DNA of 29,741 nucleotides from JACZXQ01 sp036986155 (GCA_036986155.1 BTRA01000024.1:1-29741), one strand, 5' to 3'. Positions 7,018 to 13,999 are shown, numbered from the stretch's first letter. The notes: generated by a model from the sequence alone, not told the origin. A program made the numbers and translations.

Positions 7018-7879
7018 CGATGATCGCCTCCGCCACGATGATCGCCTGTCGGGCAGCGGCCACGTCGTGCACGCGCACGACACTGGCGCCGCCGAGCACG
7101 GAAATGACCACGGCTGCGATCGTGCCTTCCAGGCGCTTATCGGCGGGCAGTCCCGTGAGGTGACCGATAAACGATTTTCGTGACGGTCCCACGAGAAGCG
7201 GTGCACCGAGGTCTGCCAGCTCGCTGAGTCTGCCCAGGATCTCGCAGCTTTGCTGAGGGGTCTTGGCGAACCCGATGCCGGGGTCGACGTACACCTCACT
7301 GATGCCCGCTTCCCTAGCGAGGGCAATCCCTCGGGACAGCTCGTCTCTCACTTCGTCGACCACGTCGTCATAGTGGGTCAACGTGGCCATGGTCTTGGGT
7401 GTGCCGCGCATGTGCATGTGGACGAAACCGGCCCCGAGCTCCGCGACTGTCCTCAGCATCTCGGGATCGCGCCCGCCCGTGACATCGTTCACGATGCGGG
7501 CGCCCGCATCGACAGCGCCTCGGGCCACCGACGCCTTCCACGTGTCGATCGAGATGACGGGGCGGTCGGTCTCGTCAGCGAGACCTTCGATGACGGGGAG
7601 TACCCGAGCCAGCTCGTCGTCGGCTGAGACGGGCTCAGCGCCGGGTCGCGTGCTCTCGCCTCCGATATCGATGATATCCGCGCCCTCCTCAAGCAGCGTG
7701 CGTGCGTAGGCGATCGCCCTAGGGGGATTCAAGAAGTCCGCGCCGTCCGAAAAGGAGTCGGGTGTCACGTTGACGACGCCCATGATACGCGTCCGCGGAG
7801 CGTTCAGGAGATCTGTTCCCGCTACTCGTATCTGAGCGCGTCGATAGGGTTGAGACGGGCCGCTCGCCGCGCCGGCCAT
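7010..7879 (-). CDS. folP: Dihydropteroate synthase
   Basis: DHPS joins hydroxymethyl-dihydropterin pyrophosphate to p-aminobenzoate and is the target of sulfonamides. The TIM-barrel motifs are in order: MGVVNVTPDSFSDG, DIGGESTRPGAEPVS, SIDTWKASV, NDVTGG, DPGIGFAKT, GPSRKSFIG and a C-terminal VRVHDV. All belong to the normal pterin and phosphate pockets. The start is uncertain. The ATG at 7879 gives 289 residues but overlaps the upstream permease gene by 58 bases and has a poor ribosome-binding site. The next ATG is at the MGVVNVT motif itself, too late for the family. I see no ATG, GTG or TTG between them. Either the long form with overlap is real or a rare codon such as CTG is used. It is followed by folB with an 8-base overlap. 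Confidence 0.93.
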   Translation of the reverse strand: MAGAASGPSQPYRRAQIRVAGTDLLNAPRTRIMGVVNVTPDSFSDGADFLNPPRAIAYARTLLEEGADIIDIGGESTRPGAEPVSADDELARVLPVIEGLADETDRPVISIDTWKASVARGAVDAGARIVNDVTGGRDPEMLRTVAELGAGFVHMHMRGTPKTMATLTHYDDVVDEVRDELSRGIALAREAGISEVYVDPGIGFAKTPQQSCEILGRLSELADLGAPLLVGPSRKSFIGHLTGLPADKRLEGTIAAVVISVLGGASVVRVHDVAAARQAIIVAEAIIDA

Positions 7880-9036
7880 ATGCCGAAGAAGAGCCCGATG
7901 GCGATGCTGAAGCCCAGAGCTACCAGTATCGCGTCACCCGAAATCGCTGTCTCCCAGTTGGCGATCCGGGTCATGGCTCTCGAGCCGCCGACGCCGACCG
8001 CTACCCCCAGGATTCCTCCCATCCCACAGAGGACCGTCGCCTCGACCAGGAACTGGAGCATGATCGCGTTGCCCGTGGCTCCAAGCGCCTTGCGGACGCC
8101 GATTTCACGGGTCCGCTCGGTGACGCTGACGAGCATGATGTTCATGATCCCGATGCCACCCACCAGCAAACTGATCGCTGCGATGCCGGCGAGAAGCAGC
8201 GTAAAGGTGGCCGTGGCCTCGTTGGCCGTCTGCAGAAGGTCGGCCGAGTTGCGGACCGTGAAGTCCACATCCGCTCCGGGTGTGATCTTGTGCTGGCGGC
8301 GGAGCTCCCGGTCGATGTCGGCAAAGGCCTGATCCATCCGACGGCCGTCATTCACCAGCGCCAGGATGGATGATAGCCGTCGCCGGCCGCCGAAGAGCCT
8401 GTACTGGGCCGTGGCGATGGGTATGAAGACCTGATTGTCAGGGTTGAAGCCGCGTGAATCCCCCTTTTCAGCAAGCACTCCAATGACCTTGAACGGTTGC
8501 CCTCTGATCTGTATCGTGGCGCCGACCAGAAGTTCGGTGGGTGTTCCGAGGGCCTCGGGGATCTCGTACCCCAAGACGGCCACCCTCCGTCGGCCCTGGT
8601 TTTCCCCGGGGGTGAAGAACCGCCCCATCACGAGCTGGTGGTTGTAGATGTCGAAATACTCGGTCCAGGTGCCCACGACCTGGTTATTCGAATTCCAGCG
8701 TAGATAGGCCAGTTGGGTCCTGGATGCGATCTGGGGCACGATCGTCAGGAGGCCCCCAGAAGCGTCTCGGAGGGCTTCGGCATCGTCTACGGTGAGATCC
8801 TCCGTGGCATCGGTCACGACCCCCCCGAAATGGCGCTGGTTGGCCCGGATTGTAAGCACGTTCGTGCCCATCCGATCGATCTGGTCAGCGACCGATCGCT
8901 GTGCGCCTTCCCCCAGCGAAACCATGGCGATCACGGCCGAGATCCCGATCACGACGCCGAGCGTCGTGAGAATCGACCGAAGCGCGTTGGCCCGAATCGC
9001 CCCCAACGCCACCATCACGATTTCGAAAGCGATCAT
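7822..9036 (-). CDS. MacB/FtsX-type ABC transporter permease
   Basis: This 404-residue membrane protein has the MacB permease architecture. There is one TM helix near residues 18-40 (LRSILTTLGVVIGISAVIAM), a large periplasmic MacB_PCD domain (about 45-265) and three C-terminal FtsX helices. The cytoplasmic loop VSVTERTREIGVRKALGA and the ending PARRAARLNPIDALRYE are diagnostic. Such permeases work by mechanotransmission with a MacB/LolD-type ATPase and export lipoproteins, peptides or drugs. No ATPase gene is visible in this window next to it, so it must pair with one elsewhere. The ATG at 9036 is preceded by a GAGGAAGAGGCGGGAGC purine-rich site. An upstream ATG at 9108 adds a non-homologous extension. 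It heads the folate operon, and its 3' end overlaps the annotated folP start. Confidence 0.92.
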   Translation of the reverse strand: MIAFEIVMVALGAIRANALRSILTTLGVVIGISAVIAMVSLGEGAQRSVADQIDRMGTNVLTIRANQRHFGGVVTDATEDLTVDDAEALRDASGGLLTIVPQIASRTQLAYLRWNSNNQVVGTWTEYFDIYNHQLVMGRFFTPGENQGRRRVAVLGYEIPEALGTPTELLVGATIQIRGQPFKVIGVLAEKGDSRGFNPDNQVFIPIATAQYRLFGGRRRLSSILALVNDGRRMDQAFADIDRELRRQHKITPGADVDFTVRNSADLLQTANEATATFTLLLAGIAAISLLVGGIGIMNIMLVSVTERTREIGVRKALGATGNAIMLQFLVEATVLCGMGGILGVAVGVGGSRAMTRIANWETAISGDAILVALGFSIAIGLFFGIWPARRAARLNPIDALRYE

Positions 9037-9143
9037 GCTCCCGCCTCTTCCTCCCTCGTCGGTTTCCTGACTCCAGGCGCAAGGTACGGCGCTCGGACCG
9101 GCCCGCAAAGCGAAAGCGCCCTGCGTCGAGCCTGCGAGCGTGG

Positions 9144-9168
9144 CCCTACACCTTGAGACACTGTAGGG
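9144..9168. other. Short inverted repeat between thioesterase and permease genes
   Basis: CCCTACA and TGTAGGG form a 7-bp stem around an 11-base loop within the 228-bp gene-free stretch 9037-9264. No T-run follows on the minus strand, along which both flanking genes are transcribed. It may help end the thioesterase transcript or act in the leader of the permease operon. The stretch holds nothing else that I can recognise. Confidence 0.25.
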
Positions 9169-9264
9169 GCGTGCTTCGCTGGCCTGTGGCTACGGTGGTG
9201 TGAGCGGGCGAAGCCGGTGAGTGGCGTGGCGGTGGGCCGCCGTGATGCTCGGGAAGAGACCTGC

Positions 9265-9789
9265 CTAGGCAGCGTCCTCCGAATCGATGCGGCAGCGACC
9301 TTGAGCCAACTCTTCGTTGAAGCCAGCCCTCAGCTCTCGCCGGAGATCGGCTTCGCAGCGCCACTTACGGTCCTCTTCAGTCTCGCAGACGAGAGATGGA
9401 ACGGGGAGCGGGTTGCCGTCCTCAGAGACGGCCACCATAGTGAAGAACGAGCGATTGGTGCGGCGGCTGGTTCCGGGGTCTTGGGGATCCTCGGCCACGA
9501 CCTGAAGGCCGACCTGCATGGATGTTCTCCCGACGGCGTTCACCGAGGCACGGATCGTGACCATGTCGCCGACCCTTATCGCCGATGCGAAATCCACGTG
9601 GTCGAGCGCGGCGGTCACGCAGTAGGACTCTGCATACCGTGATGCGCACAGGTAAGCCCCCTCGTCCATCATCCCCAGGATCACACCGCCGTGCACGTTT
9701 CCCACGAAGTTGGCGTGCTGCGGCCGCATGAGGCTGGTGATCTCCAGGCGGGACTCGCTCACGGTCTTGGTCTTTCTGCTCTCGGACAT
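9265..9789 (-). CDS. Acyl-CoA thioesterase, hotdog fold (YciA/ACOT type)
   Basis: This 174-residue protein has the hotdog thioesterase pattern. It begins with SLMRPQHANFVGNVHGGVILGMMDEGAYLCA (split over residues about 20-50), in which the Asp of MMDE and the Asn of the first strand are the expected catalytic or substrate-positioning residues. A central DHVDFASAIRVGDMVTIRASVNAVGRTSM completes the fold. The family hydrolyses acyl-CoA thioesters in the cytoplasm, often as hexamers. The ATG at 9789 follows GGGAGGCGAGTCG, a good ribosome-binding site; the frame open to 10122 adds unrelated sequence. The C-terminal Glu/Arg-rich tail beyond the fold is about 30 residues. It stands alone on this strand, and the physiological acyl-CoA is not readable. 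Confidence 0.9.
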   Translation of the reverse strand: MSESRKTKTVSESRLEITSLMRPQHANFVGNVHGGVILGMMDEGAYLCASRYAESYCVTAALDHVDFASAIRVGDMVTIRASVNAVGRTSMQVGLQVVAEDPQDPGTSRRTNRSFFTMVAVSEDGNPLPVPSLVCETEEDRKWRCEADLRRELRAGFNEELAQGRCRIDSEDAA

Positions 9790-9881
9790 CGACTCGCCTC
9801 CCGATCTTCTCGTTCTTTCCGGTTCAGAGTCAACACGGGGGAGGGGGTGACGAGTTCCGGCGGACGCTCGCCGACTCGGAT

Positions 9882-10304
9882 TCATGACTTGCTGGGGGGT
9901 CGTTTCAACCGACGATCCGTCCGCATGCCGCTCGTGACGCCGACGTTTGGACTCTTGGTGGCTTGCGGTGGTGGTGGTGGCGGTAGGGTCTTGAATCCCA
10001 GTCGGCGCGTGGCAGCTACTGGGTCGTAGCCGAGGTAGGTGGTGGCCCGAAGCGCCCTCCGCTGAGCCCACGACCACCGGCTCCATGTGTCCTTGGGCGC
10101 CAGGATTCCCTCGGATCGCCAATCGCGCGGGAAGTGGTTAGCCGCGCTTCCCAGGAGTGCTGCGGCCCTTTTTTCCAGGGGCGAGACCGCTTCGCGGCCT
10201 GGTTCTGCCGCCCTCACCCTCGACCAGCTCGGGAATCCGTCGGCAGCTCCGATCTGCGATATCATCCGGGAGACGCCCGAGATGGCTTGGCCGATTCGAC
10301 GCAC
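9882..10304 (-). CDS. Doubtful small ORF of unknown function
   Basis: This frame starts with GTG and runs 140 codons. I do not recognise it. The middle (about residues 43-105) has a protein-like composition, with EKRAAALLGSAANHFPRDW and TWSRWSWAQRRALRATTYL, several aromatic residues and third codon positions that are moderately GC-rich. The end is low complexity, with six prolines in a row encoded by CCA/CCG repeats, and the last 30 residues look random. No ribosome-binding site precedes the GTG. It may be a real orphan gene, a remnant, or chance. Confidence 0.25.
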   Translation of the reverse strand: MRRIGQAISGVSRMISQIGAADGFPSWSRVRAAEPGREAVSPLEKRAAALLGSAANHFPRDWRSEGILAPKDTWSRWSWAQRRALRATTYLGYDPVAATRRLGFKTLPPPPPPQATKSPNVGVTSGMRTDRRLKRPPSKS

Positions 10305-10332
10305 GTGAGGATGCGCCGACCTTCCTGACTAA

Positions 10333-10545
10333 CATTCGCTCCTTACCAAGGCTCCGACCGAGGTGATGTTGGTGGCCGAACCTGGCGCGGTGTTCCATCC
10401 CGCGCGGATGATGGGCGGCGGACTGTTCGAAACTGAGCCGGACCGACGGGTCGAGTTCAGCGATGAGAACGGAGTGGCTACTGGGTTTCGGCTCCGTCAT
10501 GGTCTCCCGGGCAGGGCCATCTGTGAAGGAACCAGGGTGGACTAG
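10333..10545 (+). pseudogene. Possible remnant of a serine-hydrolase C-terminal (DUF3471-like) domain
   Basis: After an in-frame stop at 10330-10332 the plus strand is open to 10545. It reads TEVMLVAEPGAVFHP, then GGLFETEPDRRVEFS and DENGVATGFRLRHG. This series resembles the end of the beta-strand domain that often follows beta-lactamase-type (CubicO) serine hydrolases, where an acidic DxxG-x-VTGFxLxxxG strand closes the domain. Nothing upstream in this frame looks like the catalytic domain, and there is no ribosome-binding site at the GTG/ATG pair at 10363-10368. I treat it as a decayed fragment; the match is by eye only. Confidence 0.25.
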
Positions 10546-10556
10546 TCTGCCGGCAC

Positions 10557-11060
10557 TTACGGGTTGGGCTCTTCTTCTGCAGGAAGAATGGTGGCCTCCG
10601 CCGGCCTCGTGGAGTCGCCAACACCCTCCTCGGATTCAACCCCTTCGTCCACAAGACCGTGCTCAGCGTACTCCGTCGACTGCCCGGCCGTGCTCCTGAT
10701 TTCGGAGATAATCTCCTTTAGACGGCTCTCGATGCCATCCATTTCGCGCATCGCCTGGTCATGGTCACGGAAGCCCCGTTCCGCATCGACGGCCATCCAA
10801 TTCAGCCGTCGGATTTCGTCGAGCAACTGAACGACCTGAGCTCGCAGGCCCGTGAAGTGCCGTTTCTTGTCGGAGTCGGGGGGCTCCGAGATCGGTTTGG
10901 CCGTGCTGCTGCGGGTTACGATCCATACGATCGGGAAGATCAGGAGTACGCCCACGACGGCACGCACCATGGAGTCGTCCACGAAATAGAGTACCGCCGC
11001 CTCTACCAGGAATGCAGAGAAGAGGGACGTGAGTTGGAGGGTTCGAAAAAGAAGGCGCAT
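10557..11060 (-). CDS. Small membrane protein with C-terminal coiled coil, unknown function
   Basis: This 167-residue protein has no family that I recognise. It begins MRLLFRTLQLTSLFSAF. Two closely spaced hydrophobic helices follow at about residues 9-27 and 32-49. A charged stretch and a predicted coiled coil come next (about 68-125, with QVVQLLDEIRRLN and IESRLKEIISEIRS). The acidic Pro/Glu-rich tail looks disordered. The arrangement suggests an inner-membrane hairpin with a cytoplasmic helical part. The ATG at 11060 fits the first helix; the frame stays open to 11327, but that upstream part is a decayed permease tail and not an N-terminus of this protein. The ribosome-binding site is weak. 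Confidence 0.65.
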   Translation of the reverse strand: MRLLFRTLQLTSLFSAFLVEAAVLYFVDDSMVRAVVGVLLIFPIVWIVTRSSTAKPISEPPDSDKKRHFTGLRAQVVQLLDEIRRLNWMAVDAERGFRDHDQAMREMDGIESRLKEIISEIRSTAGQSTEYAEHGLVDEGVESEEGVGDSTRPAEATILPAEEEPNP

Positions 11061-11159
11061 GGCGAAGTTTAGCCCCGGAAAGCGGCTGCGTACAGCACTT
11101 TTTCCGGATGTGCCTAAAGGCGGACCCGCGCTGCCCCGGTTCCGCCCGGCCGCGGCACT

Positions 11160-11327
11160 TTCTACGGTCATCCCTCGTGGGTCAGTCCGCGTGCAATGCC
11201 CGCGGCGGATCCACTCCCGCGGCACTCCTGGGAGGATCGAGCCCATCACCGAGCTGACCAGCACAGCAGCCACCATCCCCAGCACGACGCCAACTGGAGC
11301 TAGCCTCGGCTCCTGCCGCACAACCAT
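11160..11327 (-). pseudogene. Remnant of an ADOP/FtsX-type permease C-terminus with internal deletion
   Basis: On the minus strand the segment RLAPVGVVLGMVAAVLVSS followed by VMGSILPGV matches the third-last helix and loop of ADOP-type permeases (Acidobacterial duplicated orphan permeases, a MacB/FtsX branch). These normally read GxxLGLxxALxxxRLMxSLLFGV. Directly after comes WIRRGHCTRTDPRGMTVE, which aligns with their usual ending WIPARRATRVDPMxALRxE. The helix that should lie between the two, about 25 residues, is missing. The rest of an 800-residue permease is absent. The stretch lies between thioredoxin and the small membrane protein and shares the latter's reading frame. I regard it as a relic of a deleted gene; the alignment is by memory of the family pattern. 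Confidence 0.5.
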
Positions 11328-11358
11328 CGGCCTGCACGGACGGTCCCGACGCCCGGGC

Positions 11359-11721
11359 TCAACCCGCCTGGAGCAGGTCCGCGATCTCTCGCTCCAGCAC
11401 AGGCTTTGGAACCAACCCGACTATCTCGAACTCCGGCTCCCCGTTGCGGAAGAAGATCAGCGTGGGGATCGAGCGGATGCCGAAACGCTTAGCCGTCTCC
11501 GGTGCGTGGTCCGAGTTGACTTTCACGACTCGAACGCCGTGCTCCTCCTGTTCGATCGCAACCTCATCAAGAATCGGGGTCATCATTCGGCACGGGCCGC
11601 ACCAGGGAGCCCAGAAATCCACAACGGTCACTCCGGAGTGCTCGGCGATGATCGTGTCGAAGTCGTCGTCGCCGGCGTGGATGATGGGAGCGTCGACCGT
11701 TTTCTTTTTCCCGAAGAACAT
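11359..11721 (-). CDS. trxA: Thioredoxin
   Basis: This is a 120-residue thioredoxin-fold protein with the active site WCGPC (Cys41, Cys44) in DFWAPWCGPCRMM. The cis-Pro loop SIPTLIFFRNGE and the usual length agree. It reduces protein disulfides in the cytoplasm with thioredoxin reductase; no signal peptide is present. The first residues, MFFGKKKTVDAP, form a short Lys-rich extension before the first strand. The ATG at 11721 follows CGGAG at good spacing, while the frame open to 11943 is not homologous. A cysteine-rich zinc-ribbon protein lies 77 bases upstream on the same strand and may be in the same transcript. Several thioredoxins usually exist per genome, so the symbol denotes type and not a proven orthologue. 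Confidence 0.92.
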   Translation of the reverse strand: MFFGKKKTVDAPIIHAGDDDFDTIIAEHSGVTVVDFWAPWCGPCRMMTPILDEVAIEQEEHGVRVVKVNSDHAPETAKRFGIRSIPTLIFFRNGEPEFEIVGLVPKPVLEREIADLLQAG

Positions 11722-11798
11722 TTGGCACTCCGATGCTGGCTCATGGGCATGTCGTACACCGAACGGTCGTGGTGTGACCGGGGTTCCCCAGGCGACTC

Positions 11799-12125
11799 CT
11801 AATCGTCCCTCGTCACGTTCTCGGCCCGCCGGGCGTTGATCCACTCCTGCTGTTTCTCCACGGACAACCTGCAGGCGCCGATCCAGTGGGCCGTGTGGGA
11901 ATCGATGGAGTCCAGCGGCGCGCGCTGGTGTACGGCCCCACAACCCCCGTCACATATGTAGCAGGACCGCTGCATTGCTCCGCCACCACACTCGGAGCAC
12001 CCGGGCGTGTGGGCGCCCGCGCTCCACTCGGCTCCGCAGGACGTGCAGGCCCAGGCGACCGTGATCGTTGTACCTCCTTTTTCCTGCTCGAGCATCTCGA
12101 GGATCGCCTTCGGCCCGGACGACAA
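11799..12125 (-). CDS. Cysteine-rich zinc-ribbon protein, unknown function
   Basis: The frame from a TTG at 12125 gives 108 residues. It holds CTSC (Cys27, Cys30), CSEC (Cys43, Cys46), CYIC (Cys55, Cys58), a further Cys62 and Cys85, and His66, His77 and His80. Two tandem treble-clef or rubredoxin-like zinc sites are likely. I do not recognise the family. The start is open. TTG at 12125 and ATG at 12095 have weak ribosome-binding sites. A perfect AAAGGAGGT lies at 12072-12080 (minus sense), seven bases before an in-frame ATC at 12065-12063, which would give an 88-residue protein beginning just before the first CxxC. The gene lies 77 bases upstream of thioredoxin, on the same strand. Confidence 0.65.
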   Translation of the reverse strand: MSSGPKAILEMLEQEKGGTTITVAWACTSCGAEWSAGAHTPGCSECGGGAMQRSCYICDGGCGAVHQRAPLDSIDSHTAHWIGACRLSVEKQQEWINARRAENVTRDD

Positions 12126-12318
12126 GATCCCGTCGGAGCGGAGTTGGCCGCAAGGGCCGGGTCGCTTGCGTAAAGGTCGGCTCCGTGCGGGACAGGCTCT
12201 GAAGACTTATCGTGTCCTGGTTCGGCTTCCGGGCCACGGCCGTCGTGTGCGCCGCGCCCGGGGGAGTGCCACATGCCACCCTTCTCGATGAATTGCGACT
12301 GTGAGTGAGTGACCCCGC

Positions 12319-13335
12319 ATGAGGGCCGTCGTTCTCCGGCGCCATGGACCGCCCGACGTTCTGCACGTGGAAGATGTGCCCCTCCCCGTGCCCGGTGATG
12401 GCCAGGTCGCCGTGCGGGTGGAGACGGTCGGGATCAACTATGCCGAGGTGCTCTCTCGCCGCGGACAATACGCGTGGGCGCCTCGCCTACCGTACGTACT
12501 TGGAATGGAGGCCGCCGGCCGTATCGAGGCTCTAGGTCCGAACGTCACCTCCCGGTCGGTGGGGGAGCGTGTGATCGTGGGCTCGCAGTCCGGGGCGTAC
12601 GCGGAGCGCATCGTTGTCCCTCAGGCGGGGGCCATGCCCGCCCCTGAGGACTACTCCGTCGAAGAACTGGCGGCTTTCCCGGTGAACTATATGACGGCTT
12701 GGGTCGCCCTCATGGAGATGGCCCGGCTGCGCCCGTCCGACCGCGTGATCGTGACCGCAGCGGCTGGAGGAGTAGGCACTGCCGCAGTGCAGATCGCTAG
12801 TCGTTTCGGATGCGAGGTCATTGGGTTGGCCGGAAGTGATGAGAAGCTGTCCCGGGTCCGCGAACTCGGCTTGACGGCCACGGTCAACTACCGCGAGCCT
12901 GGGTTCCCAACGCGCCTCGCGGAGGTAGTGGGGGATCGTGGTGTGAATGTGGTCCTGGAAACCGTGGGAGGGGAGGTCTACCGGCGTTGCTTCGATGCGC
13001 TGGCTCCCTTCGGAAGGGTCGTGGTGGTGGGCTACGCCAGCATGAACCTGGTCAAGTGGAATCCTTTCACCTGGTGGCGAACGTGGCGCGACGCGCCGCG
13101 TGCGGACGTCCAGAAGCTGGCGGTGGCGTCGGCCGGTATCCTGGCGTCCCACCTCGGGTACTTGCTGGCCGACGAGGCACGCCTCGGCCGCGTCCAGGGC
13201 GATCTCATCGACTTCGTGCGGAGCCAGGGTATTCGCCCCGTCGTGGGAGCGACATTCCCGTTCGATGACGTCGCGGAGGCCCACCGATTCATGGAGTCAC
13301 GGCGAAGCGTCGGGAAAATCGTTCTGCGGATGTAG
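12319..13335 (+). CDS. Zinc-free MDR quinone oxidoreductase (zeta-crystallin / VAT-1-like)
   Basis: This 338-residue medium-chain dehydrogenase/reductase has the GroES-like N-terminal domain (GPPDVLHVEDVPLPVPGDGQV, GINYAEVLSRRGQY). Its Rossmann domain has the nucleotide loop AAAGGVGTAAVQIA at about residues 151-164. The zinc ligands of alcohol dehydrogenases are missing, so this is the quinone-reductase branch, which uses NADPH to reduce quinones or enones. The segment NLVKWNPFTWWRTWRDAPRAD near residue 240 is typical of the VAT-1-like subgroup. The ATG at 12319 follows GAGTGAGTGA. It is divergent from the zinc-ribbon gene with 193 bases between, and it converges on the LuxR-type gene with a 13-base gap. 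Cytoplasmic; natural substrate unknown. Confidence 0.92.
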   Translation: MRAVVLRRHGPPDVLHVEDVPLPVPGDGQVAVRVETVGINYAEVLSRRGQYAWAPRLPYVLGMEAAGRIEALGPNVTSRSVGERVIVGSQSGAYAERIVVPQAGAMPAPEDYSVEELAAFPVNYMTAWVALMEMARLRPSDRVIVTAAAGGVGTAAVQIASRFGCEVIGLAGSDEKLSRVRELGLTATVNYREPGFPTRLAEVVGDRGVNVVLETVGGEVYRRCFDALAPFGRVVVVGYASMNLVKWNPFTWWRTWRDAPRADVQKLAVASAGILASHLGYLLADEARLGRVQGDLIDFVRSQGIRPVVGATFPFDDVAEAHRFMESRRSVGKIVLRM

Positions 13336-13348
13336 CGCGCCGGAGTCC

Positions 13349-13957
13349 TCATGTGTCACATCCCGCCGCCCCCTCCGGGGGTGCCGTGGTAGTGGGGAGC
13401 ATCACGTCCTGGAGGAAGAAGGCGGAGAGTTCTGCCCGACCCGCGAGCCCGGCCTTACGGTAGACCGACACCGCGTGCTGTCGAACGGTGCGCTCGCTTC
13501 GATTCTTGGAGGTTGCGATCCGCTTGAGACTGTACCCCTTGAGGAGACCGAGAGCGGTGTCCCTTTCGGCCGGTGTCAGCTCCCAACGCGCGAATTGGTC
13601 ATCCATGGCGCGTCCCAGACCTTCGAGCACGGCTCTGGCTCGCCGCAGCCACTCCTCGTGCTCTACCCGTCGGGCCTCCAGGCTCTTCGACACGTATCCC
13701 AGCGTGCGGGCTGTGCGTGCCCAGCGAAACCACAGGAGGATCGCCAAGCCAAGGCTACCGGCGACCATGGTGACTTCCAGGATCACGTGTAGCGAAACCC
13801 AGCTCTCGGGGTCGTCGAACCATAGATCGGCGATACCGCCCACGACGATCGCCATGAACGCAAGCGCCAGGCCGAGGTTCAACTGCGGGGCCTCTTGTTC
13901 CTCCACTCGCCGTCTGACTCCGGTCCGGGGATAGGCTGCGCACTCCGACTCCGTCAT
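13349..13957 (-). CDS. Membrane-anchored LuxR-type HTH regulator
   Basis: This is a 202-residue protein. Two TM helices lie at about residues 27-46 (LNLGLALAFMAIVVGGIADL) and 56-77, followed by a helical linker (EARRVEHEEWLRRARAVLEG). A LuxR/GerE-type helix-turn-helix is at about 128-185, with LTPAERDTALGLLKGYSL, ATSKNRSERTVRQHAVSVY and KAGLAGRAELSAFF. The HTH matches the family closely, including the Glu of the first helix and the recognition helix SERTVRQH. No receiver or autoinducer domain is present, so the signal may come through the membrane hairpin. The start at 13957 lacks a strong ribosome-binding site. It is divergent from the DUF2231-like gene, with an AT-rich promoter region between, so that neighbour is a natural target. 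Confidence 0.85.
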   Translation of the reverse strand: MTESECAAYPRTGVRRRVEEQEAPQLNLGLALAFMAIVVGGIADLWFDDPESWVSLHVILEVTMVAGSLGLAILLWFRWARTARTLGYVSKSLEARRVEHEEWLRRARAVLEGLGRAMDDQFARWELTPAERDTALGLLKGYSLKRIATSKNRSERTVRQHAVSVYRKAGLAGRAELSAFFLQDVMLPTTTAPPEGAAGCDT

Positions 13958-13970
13958 TTGCCGGATGGAG

Positions 13971-13999
13971 TTGGCGTGGGTATGGGGGCACCTTATATA
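13971..13999 (+). promoter_or_regulatory. Candidate promoter between LuxR-type and DUF2231-like genes
   Basis: TTGGCG (13971-13976) and TATATA (13994-13999) are separated by 17 bases and face the DUF2231-like gene. The AT-rich CTTATATAA core is a rare island in this GC-rich DNA and could also serve as a -10 element for the divergent regulator gene. This is pattern matching to the sigma-70 consensus only. Confidence 0.35.

Larger units (their letters stand above)
9790..10556. other. Gene-poor stretch with no firmly supported gene
   Basis: This 767-bp stretch separates the thioesterase from the small membrane protein. It contains a weak minus-strand ORF at 9882-10304 and a possible decayed fragment on the plus strand at 10333-10545, both listed separately. 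A run of CCA/GGT triplets lies at about 9965-9984. No RNA gene, insertion-sequence end or convincing promoter was found. The mixture of broken frames suggests a region of past gene loss. Confidence 0.5.

Noticed and set aside
7018..7326. Upstream extension of the folB frame
   Set aside because: It is a shadow of folP; the family N-terminus begins at the ATG at 7017.
9965..9984. GGT/CCA triplet run as a repeat element
   Set aside because: Only a handful of triplets; it encodes a poly-Pro stretch in a doubtful ORF and is not a repeat array.
10138..10500. Minus-strand open frame of 120 codons in the gene-poor stretch
   Set aside because: Translation is His/Arg/Ser-rich with no secondary-structure pattern; it overlaps two other candidate readings.
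11722..11943. Upstream extension of the thioredoxin frame
   Set aside because: It overlaps the zinc-ribbon gene and is not thioredoxin-like; the ATG at 11721 has a good ribosome-binding site.
11950..12468. Minus-strand open frames across the spacer before the MDR oxidoreductase
   Set aside because: They overlap both the zinc-ribbon gene and the oxidoreductase in other frames and show no protein character.
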